DNA from: Phycisphaerales bacterium | GTDB taxonomy: Bacteria > Planctomycetota > Phycisphaerae > Sedimentisphaerales > Anaerobacaceae | Assembly (NCBI GenBank): GCA_020346325.1 | Contig: CP070782.1 | Span: 5,236,540 to 5,282,489 of the forward strand | DNA: 45,950 nucleotides | Reading direction: 5' to 3' | Position numbers and translations under genes: made by a program | In this document: in pieces, positions 27,501-35,255 of the stretch | Position numbering within the stretch: position 1 is the stretch's first letter | Layout of the letters: each line of letters starts with the position of its first letter | The notes under the pieces: model-generated | What the model saw: the letters and a program-made list of their open reading frames with translations, nothing else | Database searches by the model: none | Told to the model about the DNA's origin: nothing

Positions 27501-28317
27501 CGCGACCGTCCTTCAAGGCGATGGGCACGTGGTGACGTTTGCCGAAGAAGAGACGGCCGAGAGTGTTCTCGATGGTTTGACGATCGCCGGAGGCAACCGC
27601 GGGATCTACCTCTCCGCGGCTTCGCCGACCATTAAGCGCTGCACGGTTACGGGCAATGAAAGGTCCGGGATGTTGCTGGTCAATCGCAGCCGGCCCCTCG
27701 TGGCGCAGTGCGATATCGTGGGCAACGCGGGCGCCGGCATCGAGATGTGGATTCCGACCGACCGGCGAACCGTCCGGCACAGCCTGCCAACGCTGCAGAA
27801 TTGCATCATTGCTGGCAATCTCGGGGCCGGGATTCTCAGTGGCCAGGCGGAGATCAACAACTGCACGATCGTCGAGAATTTCGGGGCCGGGATCCTCTCT
27901 GTGGTACCGAGGATAACCAACTCAATTGTTCGGGCCAACGACAGTGCCGGGGAAGGTGTCCAGATAGGTGACGACCGGGCGACCGTGACGTACTCGAACA
28001 TTCAAGGCAACTGGTCCGGCACGGGCAACCTCGACGTCGATCCGGCGTTCGTGGCCGCGGGGCAGTGGACCGAGGGCGGCTGGGTCGCCGGCGATTACCA
28101 TCTCCAGAGTCAGGGTTATCGTTGGGATCGCCAGACCGGGCAATGGGTCTCCGACGAGATCACCAGCTCTTGTATCGACGCCGGTGATCCCGCCGCGGCG
28201 CTGCTCGACGAGCCGGTTACGATGGCAGACGACCTGCCGGTGACCAACGAGCGTATCAACATGGGTGCCTATGGCGGGACAGCCGAAGCCAGTGTGGCGC
28301 CGCCAAGCGGCAATTGA
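24556..28317 (+). CDS. Large secreted beta-helix/PKD/beta-propeller protein
   Basis: A 1253-residue exported protein starting with a Sec signal peptide (MKRTCLLSVLLIGTAVGLVQ). Domain order: right-handed parallel beta-helix 1 (about 23-390; YQTIQGAIAASEDGDEVVVS, ends at RIDMGADEYVG); two PKD-like Ig domains (about 395-575; AHAGSDRVWQTPGEVALDGT, SYDPDPVDRLTYTWTQLEGP); a TolB-like propeller with repeats of the type DIVVWEGNGDIYAADISD and VVWTDERNDEADVYGADI (about 585-920); then beta-helix 2 (about 925-1245; YDYLQHAISDADSGSEIVVP, ends INMGAYGGT). No PEP-CTERM, sortase or type IX tail is visible. It likely binds or breaks down polysaccharide outside the cell. The start has AAAGGTGA about 8 nt upstream. 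Confidence 0.88.
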   Translation: MKRTCLLSVLLIGTAVGLVQAEVRMVPAEYQTIQGAIAASEDGDEVVVSPGIYFERINFRGKSITVTSTDPDDPRVVGYTVLNADGEGSAVVFMEGETSEAVLAGFTITGGYGTLNTEESGGQERLYMGGGVYCERSSPTITKNVIVRNEGPLEITADFSQVNISYGGGIGVWFGSPTITYNTIRNNGAYAGGGVITFYGTPIVHNNMVYENSAHIGGGLIAFGGDIYNNTFVRNDSDYGSRFPVQGLGTSMGGNVYIAFLTDSAPARIFNNIIAEAPSGGGLFWEGEAGAGLMAFNNVWDNSPDGYGSIDYETYSPIYGGEMDQTGINGNISEDPLFLASMSKNFHLTLDSPCINAGDPDFIPLPGLTDIDGEDRIYGARIDMGADEYVGYVKPVAFAGGGVHVLEPGDLVTLDGRESFFYDPADLQTYRWSQVSGAEVVLDNPNSATPTFNPPEAGEYVFELVVGDSQYESEPDQVLVFVGPNVRPVAHAGSDRVWQTPGEVALDGTGSYDPDPVDRLTYTWTQLEGPTATLANADTATPTFAADPGGQYLFELVVTDGFEDSLPSQVRLITVGGTTQVSALSVTPIEGRFPRYPDLSGTRAVFATDSLSNTSWRIAFRDYRTDETDTFGGSGTNTQPKIAGDLVVWTGDIRLGGGGSAGTNASVFARNLATEAEVVLRRKSDTESFSHPAVSGHRVVWVQHLGLDTNAADQWRDMPYDICGADLSDMDSPTYFTVATNVGRRDPVPVDDIFDDYDDVVDIDGDIVVWEGNGDIYAADISDLSAIRVFTVCADEGRQYDPAVSGSYVVWTDERNDEADVYGADIADPENVRVFEIVKRQGAQRQPAVEGPMVVFIQGSASVGRIGAACITRQYGVMDIPIAETAFGLAPALDGSVAVWISDSTYGAVQGVRVAFGYSIFDGTIANVTTGERYDYLQHAISDADSGSEIVVPAGVYQEAVNFVGRAVTVRSTDPADPAVVAATVLQGDGHVVTFAEEETAESVLDGLTIAGGNRGIYLSAASPTIKRCTVTGNERSGMLLVNRSRPLVAQCDIVGNAGAGIEMWIPTDRRTVRHSLPTLQNCIIAGNLGAGILSGQAEINNCTIVENFGAGILSVVPRITNSIVRANDSAGEGVQIGDDRATVTYSNIQGNWSGTGNLDVDPAFVAAGQWTEGGWVAGDYHLQSQGYRWDRQTGQWVSDEITSSCIDAGDPAAALLDEPVTMADDLPVTNERINMGAYGGTAEASVAPPSGN

Positions 28318-28725
28318 TCGAGCCTGTCCCCTGGGGGCGGGCGACAGTGTCAGGGGTCGGGGCCCGGGGCGGCACCGACCTTGGGCCGGCGCCGCAACCC
28401 GCAGCGGGTGCCCCGATTGGTCCCGTGGTAATCTGGGAAGTCCAAGTGACTTCTGCTTCGATAAACAGGGGGGCTGCTTCAGCCGGAAAACGCTTCGCGC
28501 TGTCAATCACCTGTGGGGACGATGTGGGTGTCACTTGCCGAGCCCTGTCGCGCTGTCGTGCAGTTGCGGCAACTGACCCGTCGCGCGGATATGCCGGTTG
28601 CGTTTGGCCTGCAACGGGTCGGAGACGGCGGGGGGCACTCGTCGTGACAGTTCCGAAGACAACTAACAGAGTTTCCGTGAAAACCGCAGAACAACCGCGC
28701 AGAAACAAGCGTAAAAATAGTACGA

Positions 28726-28941
28726 TTAAGGGTCGTGAATGGGGTGATTTCCCCAGAGGGGAGGCAAAAAAGTGACGATTTGGTGATTTAATCCTTGATT
28801 ATTCGGGGTGAGGTGATATTTTCTTTGTATCATTGGTTTTTCCTTAAAGAAATCTCGGTGCAGGCTACGATGATTGAGGTAGAGGGTTAGGTTATCAGTA
28901 GTTACTGCCTTCCAGACGAAGGCCGATAAATAGCTTTTCAT
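28726..28941 (-). CDS. Possible small protein, 71 residues
   Basis: The frame begins at an ATG (28941) preceded by GGAGGAGGGTG, an excellent ribosome site, and reads MKSYLSAFVWKAVTTDNLTL onward with many Asn, His and Gln. It matches no family I know, has no clear domain or transmembrane segment, and lies in an A/T-rich gap where open frames are less likely by chance. The strong ribosome site is the only real support. It may be spurious. Confidence 0.25.
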   Translation of the reverse strand: MKSYLSAFVWKAVTTDNLTLYLNHRSLHRDFFKEKPMIQRKYHLTPNNQGLNHQIVTFLPPLWGNHPIHDP

Positions 28942-28954
28942 CACCCTCCTCCGA

Positions 28955-28988
28955 AGCCAGATTCTGTTATATTGGGATCTGGCTTTTT
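28955..28988 (+). terminator. Terminator-like hairpin with T-run
   Basis: AGCCAGAT (28955-28962) pairs with ATCTGGCT (28977-28984) over a 14-nt loop, followed by a run of T to 28988. No plus-strand gene lies directly upstream, so it may end a non-coding transcript or a long read-through from the beta-helix gene. Confidence 0.55.
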
Positions 28989-29350
28989 GAGGGCGACTCC
29001 TGTTAAACTGCACAATTCCAGGGATGGCTAGATGGGTGGTGTGGATCGTTAGGGGTACTGCGGTCGCTCTTGTGCTTTCGTATTGCAGGATTCCATCCTC
29101 CCTTGTTTCACTCTGTTTTCCCATGTTGCACATTTCCGGACGCTGCGAGGCGCTGTTCGAATGAGGTTCCGAGACGATCTGGGCAGAAGACCGTGGCCCG
29201 AAGTCGTGAAGTTTGGCGGAATTCAAATTCAGTGGCGGTACGTTTTTCCCGATGGTGTCGGTGGTAGATGGTCCGAGCGCAGAGGAGTCTTTCCGTCGGT
29301 GGTCAGACCGGGTGCTGGACCACGCGGTGTGCGAGAATGCTGAACAGGCC

Positions 29351-30145
29351 ATGAAGACGATCGCAGTAGTGAATCAGAAGGGCGGATGTGGCAAGACGAC
29401 ATCGGCGGTGAATCTCTCGGTGGCGTTTGCCCGGACGGGTCAGCGTGTTCTCCTGGTGGATTTGGATCCCCAGGGGCACGCCACGATGGGGATGGGTTTT
29501 AACCCGGATGCATTCGAGCAAACCGTCTACGATGGACTGGTCGATCGGACCGTGCCCCTGTCGCGTGTGGTGGTCGCGACCGAAGTCAACGGGCTCAATC
29601 TGCTGCCGAGCAACGTGGGACTGGCGGGGGCCGAGATACACCTGCACAACGCGTTGGGCAAGGAGCTGATCCTGGGTGAATGGCTGCGGACGGAATCCAG
29701 TCGCTACGACATGTGTCTGATCGATTGCCCTCCTTCACTGGGGCTGCTGATGCTCAACGCGCTGGTGGCCAGTACGGAGGTGATCATTCCGGTTCAGGTC
29801 CATTTCTATGCCTTTGAAGGCCTCAAACGCCTGCTGGAAACGATACGGCTGCTGAAGGCCCGTTTTCATCCATGTTCGGCGCGGACGCTCGGGTTGCTCC
29901 TGACCTTCGTCGAGGACCGGCCGCGCTACACGCGTAAGATCCAACTGCAATTGCACGAGCTGTTTGGCGACCTGGTTTTCAACACGGTCATCCACAAGAC
30001 CGTCAGGTTAGTCGAAGCCCCGGACGCCGGTCATTCCATCTTCACTTTCGCTCCGGACAGCAAAGCGGCCCGGGAATATATGCAACTGGCTGAAGAGGTG
30101 CAAGCCCGGCTGCGAGAGAGCGAGCCGGTCTTCGTCGGAACGTAG
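29351..30145 (+). CDS. ParA-family ATPase, no ParB neighbour
   Basis: A 264-residue protein with the deviant Walker A NQKGGCGKTTSAVNLS (8-23), Walker A' region LLVDLDPQGHATMGMGF and Walker B CLIDCPPSLGLLMLNAL. This is a complete ParA/Soj ATPase that would bind DNA non-specifically and form ATP-dependent dimers. No ParB gene or parS-like palindrome is seen nearby, so it may position a different cargo. The ATG at 29351 begins the normal N terminus, although the ribosome site before it is weak; an in-frame ATG at 29252 would add 33 unusual residues. Confidence 0.9.
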   Translation: MKTIAVVNQKGGCGKTTSAVNLSVAFARTGQRVLLVDLDPQGHATMGMGFNPDAFEQTVYDGLVDRTVPLSRVVVATEVNGLNLLPSNVGLAGAEIHLHNALGKELILGEWLRTESSRYDMCLIDCPPSLGLLMLNALVASTEVIIPVQVHFYAFEGLKRLLETIRLLKARFHPCSARTLGLLLTFVEDRPRYTRKIQLQLHELFGDLVFNTVIHKTVRLVEAPDAGHSIFTFAPDSKAAREYMQLAEEVQARLRESEPVFVGT

Positions 30146-30304
30146 CGTCGCTGCTGCAGACCTCCAACGCTCATCACGCCCGTCGTCTCTTGATCGGACG
30201 AGATGCCGGTTGTGTACCGGATGATGCGCCGGTATCATTGGCTCGGCGTGTTCCCAGCCTGTGGTTGGCTGGGTCGCAGCGAAGATTCCTGGGAGTGTTG
30301 AGCT

Positions 30305-31213
30305 ATGGTTCCGCAGATCGATTTGTGCCAAGATGGACCGCGTTTTTCCCGCCTCGTTCACGGTCTCTGGCGGCTGGCCGACTGGAAGCACAGCCCCAAA
30401 GAGACGGCGGATCTGATTGCCCATTGTCTGGACGAGGGGATTACCACGTTCGATCACGCCGATATCTACGGAGAGTATACCTGCGAAAGCTTGTTCGGGG
30501 CAGCCCTGGCCGAGACCGGCGTCGATCGGTCGACCATTCAGATCGTGACGAAGTGCGGGATCAAGCTGGTTTCCGAGAACCGGCCCGCGCACACCGGGAA
30601 ATCCTACGACACCAGCAAGGCGCACATCGTCGCCTCCGTCGAGACGTCCCTGAAGAACCTGCGCACCGACTACATCGATCTACTGCTGATTCACCGCCCC
30701 GATCCCTTGCTTGACCTGGAAGAGGTCAACGCGGCCTTTGTATCATTGCGCGATGCGGGCAAAGTGCGCCACTTTGGGGTGTCGAATTTCCTGCCGTCGC
30801 AGTTCGACATGCTGGCAGCCCATCTGGACGTGCCCTTGGTGACCAACCAGATAGAGTACTCGGTACTGCAGCGCGGCGCCGAAGCCGATGGGAGCATCGA
30901 CCTGTGCCAAGAGCGAGGTCTGCGGCCGATGGCGTGGTCCCCTTTCGGAGGGGGACGATTGTTTCACGAGGACAGCGCGCAGGCCAAACGGGTGCGCGAG
31001 ACACTGCACGAGATCGGTCGGGATCTGGGGGGCGCCTCGAGCGATCAGGTGGCTCTGGCCTGGGTGCTCAAGCATCCGGCGAGTTTTTTGCCGGTGTTGG
31101 GGACGGGCAAGGCCTCGCGCATCACGAAGGCGGTTGAGACCCTCGATCTAACGCTTTCGCGCGAACAGTGGTTCCGGGTCTGGCAGGCTTCGGCCGGCCA
31201 TGACATCCCTTGA
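30305..31213 (+). CDS. Aldo/keto reductase (YdhF-like)
   Basis: A 302-residue NADPH-dependent oxidoreductase. The catalytic tetrad is present: Asp50 and Tyr55 in FDHADIYGEY, Lys83 in VTKCG and His130 in LLLIHRPDP. VRHFGVSNFLPSQFDML and YSVLQRGAEADGSIDLCQER are the usual cofactor-side segments, and the end VLGTGKASRITKAVET binds the adenine-ribose phosphate. Length and order fit the YdhF group. The leader holds a perfect stem-loop CCCAGCC/GGCTGGG (30253-30273) without a T-run. Substrate unknown. Confidence 0.9.
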   Translation: MVPQIDLCQDGPRFSRLVHGLWRLADWKHSPKETADLIAHCLDEGITTFDHADIYGEYTCESLFGAALAETGVDRSTIQIVTKCGIKLVSENRPAHTGKSYDTSKAHIVASVETSLKNLRTDYIDLLLIHRPDPLLDLEEVNAAFVSLRDAGKVRHFGVSNFLPSQFDMLAAHLDVPLVTNQIEYSVLQRGAEADGSIDLCQERGLRPMAWSPFGGGRLFHEDSAQAKRVRETLHEIGRDLGGASSDQVALAWVLKHPASFLPVLGTGKASRITKAVETLDLTLSREQWFRVWQASAGHDIP

Positions 31214-31233
31214 GACGGGGGGCCGTCGGTCCG

Positions 31234-31581
31234 TCAGCGAATGGGTCGCTTGAACCAGAAGACCCAGGTCCCGCGGGTACCGCTCGGCGGGGACAGGTCG
31301 ACTAACTCCCAGCCTTGGCGGCCGAAATGATTGACCAGTGCCGCCTCGGCCCCCGGCTCGGTCAATTGCGTTTTGACGCCAAGCTGTCGGAAGAAGTCGG
31401 GCAGGCCACGGGCGTAGATCTCGCTACTGTCCGTTTGCCATTCGAAGTGGTTTCCAATCGCCCGATACACCGCGTACTCCCACTGGGTAGCCTCTTCCGG
31501 TACGGTGGCGGCGCTGGCCACCAGGGCGGCCGTGGAGCCCAACCCCAGCAATGCCAATAGAATGAAGGCCGTACGATTCAT
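31234..31581 (-). CDS. Small secreted protein of unknown function
   Basis: A 115-residue protein with a signal peptide (MNRTAFILLALLGLGSTAAL, likely cut after ASA) and a compact mature domain beginning ATQWEYAVYRAIGNHFEWQT and ending with the LVNHFGRQGWELVDLSP and GTWVFWFKRPI pattern. This WEY...GWELV...F-KRP pattern is found in DUF4177-like small proteins. Function not known. ATG at 31581 has GAGGAG 6-7 nt upstream. It follows the dcd gene by 74 nt on the same strand and may be part of that transcript. Confidence 0.6.
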   Translation of the reverse strand: MNRTAFILLALLGLGSTAALVASAATVPEEATQWEYAVYRAIGNHFEWQTDSSEIYARGLPDFFRQLGVKTQLTEPGAEAALVNHFGRQGWELVDLSPPSGTRGTWVFWFKRPIR

Positions 31582-31655
31582 GGTTTTCTCCTCGCAAGTG
31601 CGTTCATGGACTCGTCCTGCTGTTTTCCTGCCCGCCGTTCTGTCTTGGCCTCGTA

Positions 31656-32222
31656 TCATACTTCGGGTAGTTTGATGCTGCTCTGGTGTTGATACTTGCC
31701 CTGGCGGTCGGCGTACGAGACGGCGCAGGGGATTTCGGATTCGAAGAAGAGGACCTGGGCGAGCCCTTCGTCGGCATAGACCTTGGCGGGCAGGGGAGTC
31801 GTGTTGGAGATTTCCAGCACGGCTTGCCCCTCCCACCCGGGCTCAAACGGCGTGACATTGACGATGATCCCGCACCGGGCATACGTAGACTTGCCCACGC
31901 AGATCGTGAGAACGTTCCTGGGGATGCGGAACGTCTCGACGCTCAACGCCAGGGCGAAGCTGTTGGGCGGGATCAGACATACGTCGCTTTCGATCTCGAC
32001 CAGGCCTCTGGCATCGAATGCCTTGGGATCGACGACGGACCCATACACGTTGGTGAAGATGCGAAAGTGTCGAGAAACGCGAATGTCATAACCGAAGGAG
32101 GACAAACCATACGAGACGATGGGCCGACCTTCCTGTTGTCGGACTTGCGCCTCGACGAACGGCTCGATCATGCCGTGCTGGGTCGCCATTTCCTTAATCC
32201 ACACATCCGGGCGTATACTCAT
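31656..32222 (-). CDS. dcd: dCTP deaminase
   Basis: A 188-residue protein of the Dcd/dUTPase trimer family. The motif [20 protein letters not shown] and the following WEG contain the catalytic Glu/Arg/Ser region, and [16 protein letters not shown] and [15 protein letters not shown] match the N- and C-terminal structural segments. It converts dCTP to dUTP, feeding dTMP synthesis; a bifunctional deaminase-diphosphatase cannot be excluded. It is the last gene of nrdD-nrdG-metE-dcd: its ATG overlaps the metE stop (ATGA, 32219-32222). Its placement with anaerobic ribonucleotide reductase makes a nucleotide-supply role consistent. Confidence 0.92.
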   Translation of the reverse strand: MSIRPDVWIKEMATQHGMIEPFVEAQVRQQEGRPIVSYGLSSFGYDIRVSRHFRIFTNVYGSVVDPKAFDARGLVEIESDVCLIPPNSFALALSVETFRIPRNVLTICVGKSTYARCGIIVNVTPFEPGWEGQAVLEISNTTPLPAKVYADEGLAQVLFFESEIPCAVSYADRQGKYQHQSSIKLPEV

Positions 32223-34537
32223 GAGCGGTTTCTCCCCTGTTGACGTTTATGTTGTTGCTGGGCCACTTCGTCGCGCAGTTGCCGGGCGGCAGCGACCATG
32301 TTCTGCAACGATGCCTCGACTTCAGGCCACTGGCGCGTCTTGAGTCCGCAGTCGGGATTGACCCACAACTGCTCGGCGGTCAGGACATCGATCATCTGCC
32401 GCAGCAGTTGTACCATCTCCTCGATGCTGGGCACGCGGGGGCTGTGGATGTCGTAGACGCCGGGCCCGATTTCGTTGGGGTATTCGTAGTCCACGAAGGC
32501 GTCGAGCAGTTCGATGTCCGAGCGCGAGGCCTCGATGGAGATCACGTCGGCGTCGAGGCCGGCGATGGCCTCGATGATCTCGTTGAAGTCGGAATAGCAC
32601 ATGTGGGTGTGGATCTGCGTTTTGTCTTCGACGCCGCAGGTGGCCAGGCGAAACGCCTTGACGGCCCACTCAAGATAGTCCGGTCGCTGCGCTTGACGCA
32701 GAGGTAGGCCTTCGCGCAGGGCCGGCTCGTCGATCTGAATGACGCCGATGCCGGCCGCTTCCAGATCGTGCACCTCGCCTCGGATGCTCAAGGCAATCTG
32801 ATAGGCCGTGTCGCGCCGCGGCTGGTCTTCGCGGACGAAGGACCATTGCAGGATGGTGATCGGCCCGGTCAACATGCCTTTGACGTGCTTGGCCGTCAGC
32901 GACTGCGTGTAGGTGCTCCACGAAACCGTCATCGGCTTGGGGCGATAGACGTCACCGTAGATGATCGGCGGCTTGACACACCGCGAACCATAGCTCTGCA
33001 CCCATCCGTTCCGCGTGAAGGCAAATCCTTCGAGCAACTGGCCGAAGTACTCGACCATGTCGTTGCGTTCGGGCTCACCGTGGACCAGGACGTCCAGGCC
33101 AATGTTTTCCTGAAACCGGATGACCGTTTCGATCTCCCGCTGCATCGCCCGGGTGTACTCGGCGTCGCTGATGCTGCCCTTGCGAAAACCCGCCCGCGTC
33201 TTGCGGATCTCGGGTGTCTGCGGAAACGATCCGATCGTCGTGGTGGGCAGCAAGGGTAGATCCAACTCGGCCTGCTGGGCTGTCCTTCGTTGTGCAAAAG
33301 GACTCTTCCGGCTGAACATTGTATCCGAAAGCGTGGCCAGTCGCTCGCGTACGGCCTGGTCGTGGACCTGGCTCGACTCGCGCTGACGGGCAAAGACCGC
33401 GCGGCTGGCTTCCAGGGCCGAGCCGATAGCATCGCGCCCTTCGTTGCTGGCCTGCGTCAACAGGGCGATCTCCTGCAATTTCTGCCGAGCGAAGGCGAGA
33501 CGTTCCCGGATGGCCGGGTCCAGCTTCTCTTCGCACTCCACGTCGACGGGGCTGTGCAGCAGCGAACAGGACGGTGCCAGCATGATTCGTTCGGGTCCGA
33601 TGGCCGCGACCGTTTCGTCAATCGTGGCCAGCACGCCATCCAGGTCCGTCCTCCAGATGTTGCGCCCGTTGACCACGCCCAGTGACAGCAAGGCATTCTG
33701 ACGTAGCAGAGGCACCGCTTGGCCCCACTGGTCCCGGCCTCGGACCACATCGAGATGGATCGCATCGAAGGGCAGTTTCATTGCCCAATCGAGGTTGTCA
33801 CCCAGGTCCCCGAAGTAAGTAGCCAAGCACAGCTTCAGACCTCGGCGCGCGCCGGCAAGGCTCTCATAGGCCTTGGCAAAGGCGCCGGCGACCGCCGCGT
33901 CCAAGTCAAGCACCAACACCGGCTCGTCGATCTGAATCCACTCGGCGCCGGCTGTCTCCAGTTGCTTGATGACCTCGACGTAAACGGGCAACAGTCGATC
34001 CAGCATCTCGAGAGGTTGCGCATCGGGCGTTTTCATCTTGCCCAGCAGGAGATACGAGACGGGGCCCAACAGCACCGGTCGCGTGAGGATGCCGAGCTTT
34101 TGTGCTTCGGTGAATTCGTCGACCGCCTTGGAGGAGGCGAGGGAGAACTGCTGATCGTCCTCGAATTCCGGCACGATGTAATGATAGTTGGTGTCGAACC
34201 ATTTCGTCATTTCCATCGCCGCCGCTTTGGCGCTGCCCCGAGCCATGGCAAAATACGTGTCCGGGTCGACCTTTGCGCCGGAGAACTGAAACCGTGACGG
34301 CACCGCCCCCACCATGCATGTCGTATCGAGCACCTGGTCGTAGAACGAGAAATCGTTGGAGGGAATATGGGCGATGCCCAGGTCTTTCTGAAGGTTCCAG
34401 TGCTCGGCCCGTAGTTGACGCGCGGTCTCCTGCAGCGACGCCAGGTCGGCGCGACCCGCCCAATAGGCCTCCAACGCCTTCTTGAGTTCTCTGTTCTTTC
34501 CGACACGGGGGAATCCGAGGTTTGCGCTTATGCTCAT
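32219..34537 (-). CDS. metE: Cobalamin-independent methionine synthase
   Basis: A 772-residue protein of full family length. The N-terminal half begins [20 protein letters not shown], as usual for MetE. The C-terminal barrel begins at [14 protein letters not shown] and holds the zinc ligands: His and Cys in HTHMCYSDF, a Glu about 22 residues further on, and Cys in NPDCGLKTR. It transfers a methyl group from 5-methyltetrahydrofolate (triglutamate) to homocysteine without B12. It starts 4 nt after the nrdG stop, with CAGGAGA 8 nt before the ATG, and overlaps dcd. A B12 riboswitch at the head of the operon fits repression when cobalamin is plentiful. Confidence 0.97.
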   Translation of the reverse strand: MSISANLGFPRVGKNRELKKALEAYWAGRADLASLQETARQLRAEHWNLQKDLGIAHIPSNDFSFYDQVLDTTCMVGAVPSRFQFSGAKVDPDTYFAMARGSAKAAAMEMTKWFDTNYHYIVPEFEDDQQFSLASSKAVDEFTEAQKLGILTRPVLLGPVSYLLLGKMKTPDAQPLEMLDRLLPVYVEVIKQLETAGAEWIQIDEPVLVLDLDAAVAGAFAKAYESLAGARRGLKLCLATYFGDLGDNLDWAMKLPFDAIHLDVVRGRDQWGQAVPLLRQNALLSLGVVNGRNIWRTDLDGVLATIDETVAAIGPERIMLAPSCSLLHSPVDVECEEKLDPAIRERLAFARQKLQEIALLTQASNEGRDAIGSALEASRAVFARQRESSQVHDQAVRERLATLSDTMFSRKSPFAQRRTAQQAELDLPLLPTTTIGSFPQTPEIRKTRAGFRKGSISDAEYTRAMQREIETVIRFQENIGLDVLVHGEPERNDMVEYFGQLLEGFAFTRNGWVQSYGSRCVKPPIIYGDVYRPKPMTVSWSTYTQSLTAKHVKGMLTGPITILQWSFVREDQPRRDTAYQIALSIRGEVHDLEAAGIGVIQIDEPALREGLPLRQAQRPDYLEWAVKAFRLATCGVEDKTQIHTHMCYSDFNEIIEAIAGLDADVISIEASRSDIELLDAFVDYEYPNEIGPGVYDIHSPRVPSIEEMVQLLRQMIDVLTAEQLWVNPDCGLKTRQWPEVEASLQNMVAAARQLRDEVAQQQHKRQQGRNRS

Positions 34538-34541
34538 GGCT

Positions 34542-35255
34542 TTATTCTCCTGACAGCAAATCGATATGGTGCGACGAGTCGTTGCTTGCGGGGCCGGGGC
34601 GCATGGGCGGGGACGTCTGGGGGCTGCGGACCCGGCGTTTCGCTGATCGCAAGGATTCGTCCAGGGCATGGTCTGGGACGAACGGTTGCACGGTATACGT
34701 GGCTTGCGGCGGCAGATAAGACCGGATCTCTTCCACGTCGTCTTCGGCGAGCAAGGCCGGCACGAAGGTGGTGCGGAATTCGCACGGCACGTCGCTCTCG
34801 ACCAGCAGTGCCACGCTGTCGCGGATGTCCTGGGTACACGCATCCGTACCGGTCAGTCGCGCGTATTTGTGAAAGGGCGCCTTGATATCCATCGCGACGC
34901 AATCGAGCAAACGGCGGTTCAGCAATTCGCGCAACACGGCGGGCCGACTGCCGTTGGTGTCCAGCTTGACCTTGAGCTTCCGCTGCTTGATGCGATCCGC
35001 AAAATCCACGACATTGTCCTGCAGCGTCGGTTCTCCACCGCTGATCACCACGGCATCGAGTAGGCTCCGGCGCGCCCGCAAGGCCTCCAGGATGTCACGC
35101 TCATCCATCGAACCTTCGGGCGGCGTGCCGGTCGCCAGCAGCGCGGCATTGTGGCAGAACGGACAGCGAAAGTTGCAGCCCTGCGCAAAGACGATAGCCG
35201 CGATGTGCCCAGGATAGTCCGTCAATGTCACTGGTTGAAAGCCACCGATGTTCAC
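34542..35255 (-). CDS. nrdG: Anaerobic ribonucleoside-triphosphate reductase activating protein
   Basis: A 237-residue radical SAM enzyme. CNFRCPFC has cluster ligands at Cys27, Cys31 and Cys34, and ISGGEPTLQ is the SAM-binding GGE motif. The start GGFQPVTLTDYPG is typical of the TIGR02495 group. It generates the glycyl radical on NrdD. Start is a GTG overlapping the nrdD stop by 4 nt (GTGA). The protein is longer than E. coli NrdG (154 residues) by a C-terminal segment (SLRSAKRRVRSPQTSPP), which is low-complexity and may be unstructured. Confidence 0.93.
   Translation of the reverse strand: MNIGGFQPVTLTDYPGHIAAIVFAQGCNFRCPFCHNAALLATGTPPEGSMDERDILEALRARRSLLDAVVISGGEPTLQDNVVDFADRIKQRKLKVKLDTNGSRPAVLRELLNRRLLDCVAMDIKAPFHKYARLTGTDACTQDIRDSVALLVESDVPCEFRTTFVPALLAEDDVEEIRSYLPPQATYTVQPFVPDHALDESLRSAKRRVRSPQTSPPMRPGPASNDSSHHIDLLSGE

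Larger units (their letters stand above)
28318..29350. other. Gene-poor, partly A/T-rich gap of about 1 kb
   Basis: No recognisable gene. CAGTTGC-G-GCAACTG (28561-28575) is a near-perfect palindrome and GACCCGTCGC (28575-28584) pairs with GCAACGGGTC (28611-28620), so part of the gap is highly structured. From about 28700 to 29150 the base composition drops well below the surrounding genes. A terminator-like hairpin and a possible 71-residue minus-strand peptide lie within and are listed separately. Confidence 0.6.

Noticed and set aside
24820-27780. Very long open frame on the minus strand opposite the beta-helix/PKD gene
   Set aside because: It is a shadow of a GC-rich coding region. The plus strand encodes clear repeated domains and has a promoter and ribosome site; the minus frame has no family motif.
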